Part shown: positions 24,819 to 24,888 of the stretch, in pieces
Position numbering within the stretch: the first letter of the stretch is position 1
Layout: each line of letters begins with the position of its first letter
Assembly: GCA_016783865.1 (NCBI GenBank)
Contig: JADHVS010000046.1
Span: forward strand, 1-24,888
Direction of reading: 5' to 3'
From: Bacteroidales bacterium
GTDB lineage: Bacteria > Bacteroidota > Bacteroidia > Bacteroidales > SM23-62
DNA length: 24,888 nt
Made by a program: the position numbers and the translations under genes
Notes under the pieces: generated by a model
Seen by the model: the letters and a program-made list of their open reading frames with translations, nothing else
What the model was told of the DNA's origin: nothing
Databases searched by the model: none

Positions 24819-24888
24819 ATGAAAAAACTCTCCTTCGGTTTTGTGATTTTAGTAGGTATACCCTTCAGTGTTAACGCACAGCAAAGCG
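24819..24888 (+). CDS. Start of an exported protein (3' truncated by the window)
   Basis: ATG 24819 opens a frame to the window edge: MKKLSFGFVILVGIPFSVNA then QQS. This is a standard signal peptide with a lysine start, hydrophobic core and an N-A-Q cleavage site. Only 23 codons are visible, so the product cannot be named. Confidence 0.65.
   Translation, partial: MKKLSFGFVILVGIPFSVNAQQS

Overview
The window looks like chromosomal DNA from an uncultured or lightly characterised member of the Bacteroidota, most likely Bacteroidales/Marinilabiliales-like. Three things point there. A truncated first gene ends in a type IX secretion (T9SS) type A sorting domain. Several promoters follow the Bacteroidota TTG-N19-TAnnTTTG pattern rather than the E. 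coli one. The gene families are typical of the phylum: an MG2/TonB-plug protein, ExbB with a signal peptide and acidic linker, paired ExbD proteins, and a lipoprotein with an acidic patch after the cysteine. Most of the window is ordinary housekeeping sequence, with compact gene spacing and degenerate short repeats in many gaps.

Layout. 1-755: C-terminus of a VIT/vWA-type secreted protein. 873-1622 (-): yebC. 1861-2004: N-terminal remnant of a carboxymuconolactone decarboxylase-like gene. 2055-4442: MG2 + TonB-plug exported protein. 4439-7037 (-): STAS protein, a short DUF3575-like barrel protein and aspS. 7272-7718: tadA, convergent with aroA (7722-8951, -). 9202-10858: proline dehydrogenase plus a small membrane protein. 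10977-12083 (-): dprA. 12204-13549: glutamate dehydrogenase, frameshifted by a 5-bp tandem duplication. 13608-15406: tatD-ansA, overlapping by ATGA. 15472-15561: tRNA-Ser(GGA). 15743-18183: exbB, a four-helix membrane protein, exbD and exbD, closed by a strong terminator. 18250-20053 (-): flippase-like LPG-synthase-TM protein and a GT2 glycosyltransferase, overlapping. 20054-20431: a gene-free stretch that holds a well-formed candidate small RNA unit. 20432-22135 (-): amtB-glnB. 22325-24679: WG-repeat-like secreted protein and an erythromycin-esterase-family lipoprotein. 24819-24888: start of another exported protein.

How the genes fit together. Nitrogen handling recurs: ammonium uptake and sensing (amtB-glnB), glutamate dehydrogenase (apparently broken here), asparaginase and proline dehydrogenase. 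The exb operon is the proton-driven energiser for TonB-dependent outer-membrane transport. The LPG-TM/GT2 pair resembles a lipid-linked sugar module for envelope glycans.

The most interesting item is non-coding. A Crp/Fnr-like dyad (20197-20210), a consensus promoter (20222-20251), a ~90-nt transcript with a 5' hairpin and a duplicated GTGGTTTT linker, and an 11-bp terminator stem with eight T's (20309-20346) lie in order on the + strand, with no plausible protein. This looks like an undescribed regulated sRNA. Other points worth a look are the gdhA duplication, a PII protein without the uridylylated tyrosine, 7-bp-periodic intergenic repeats, and a REP-like palindrome present twice.
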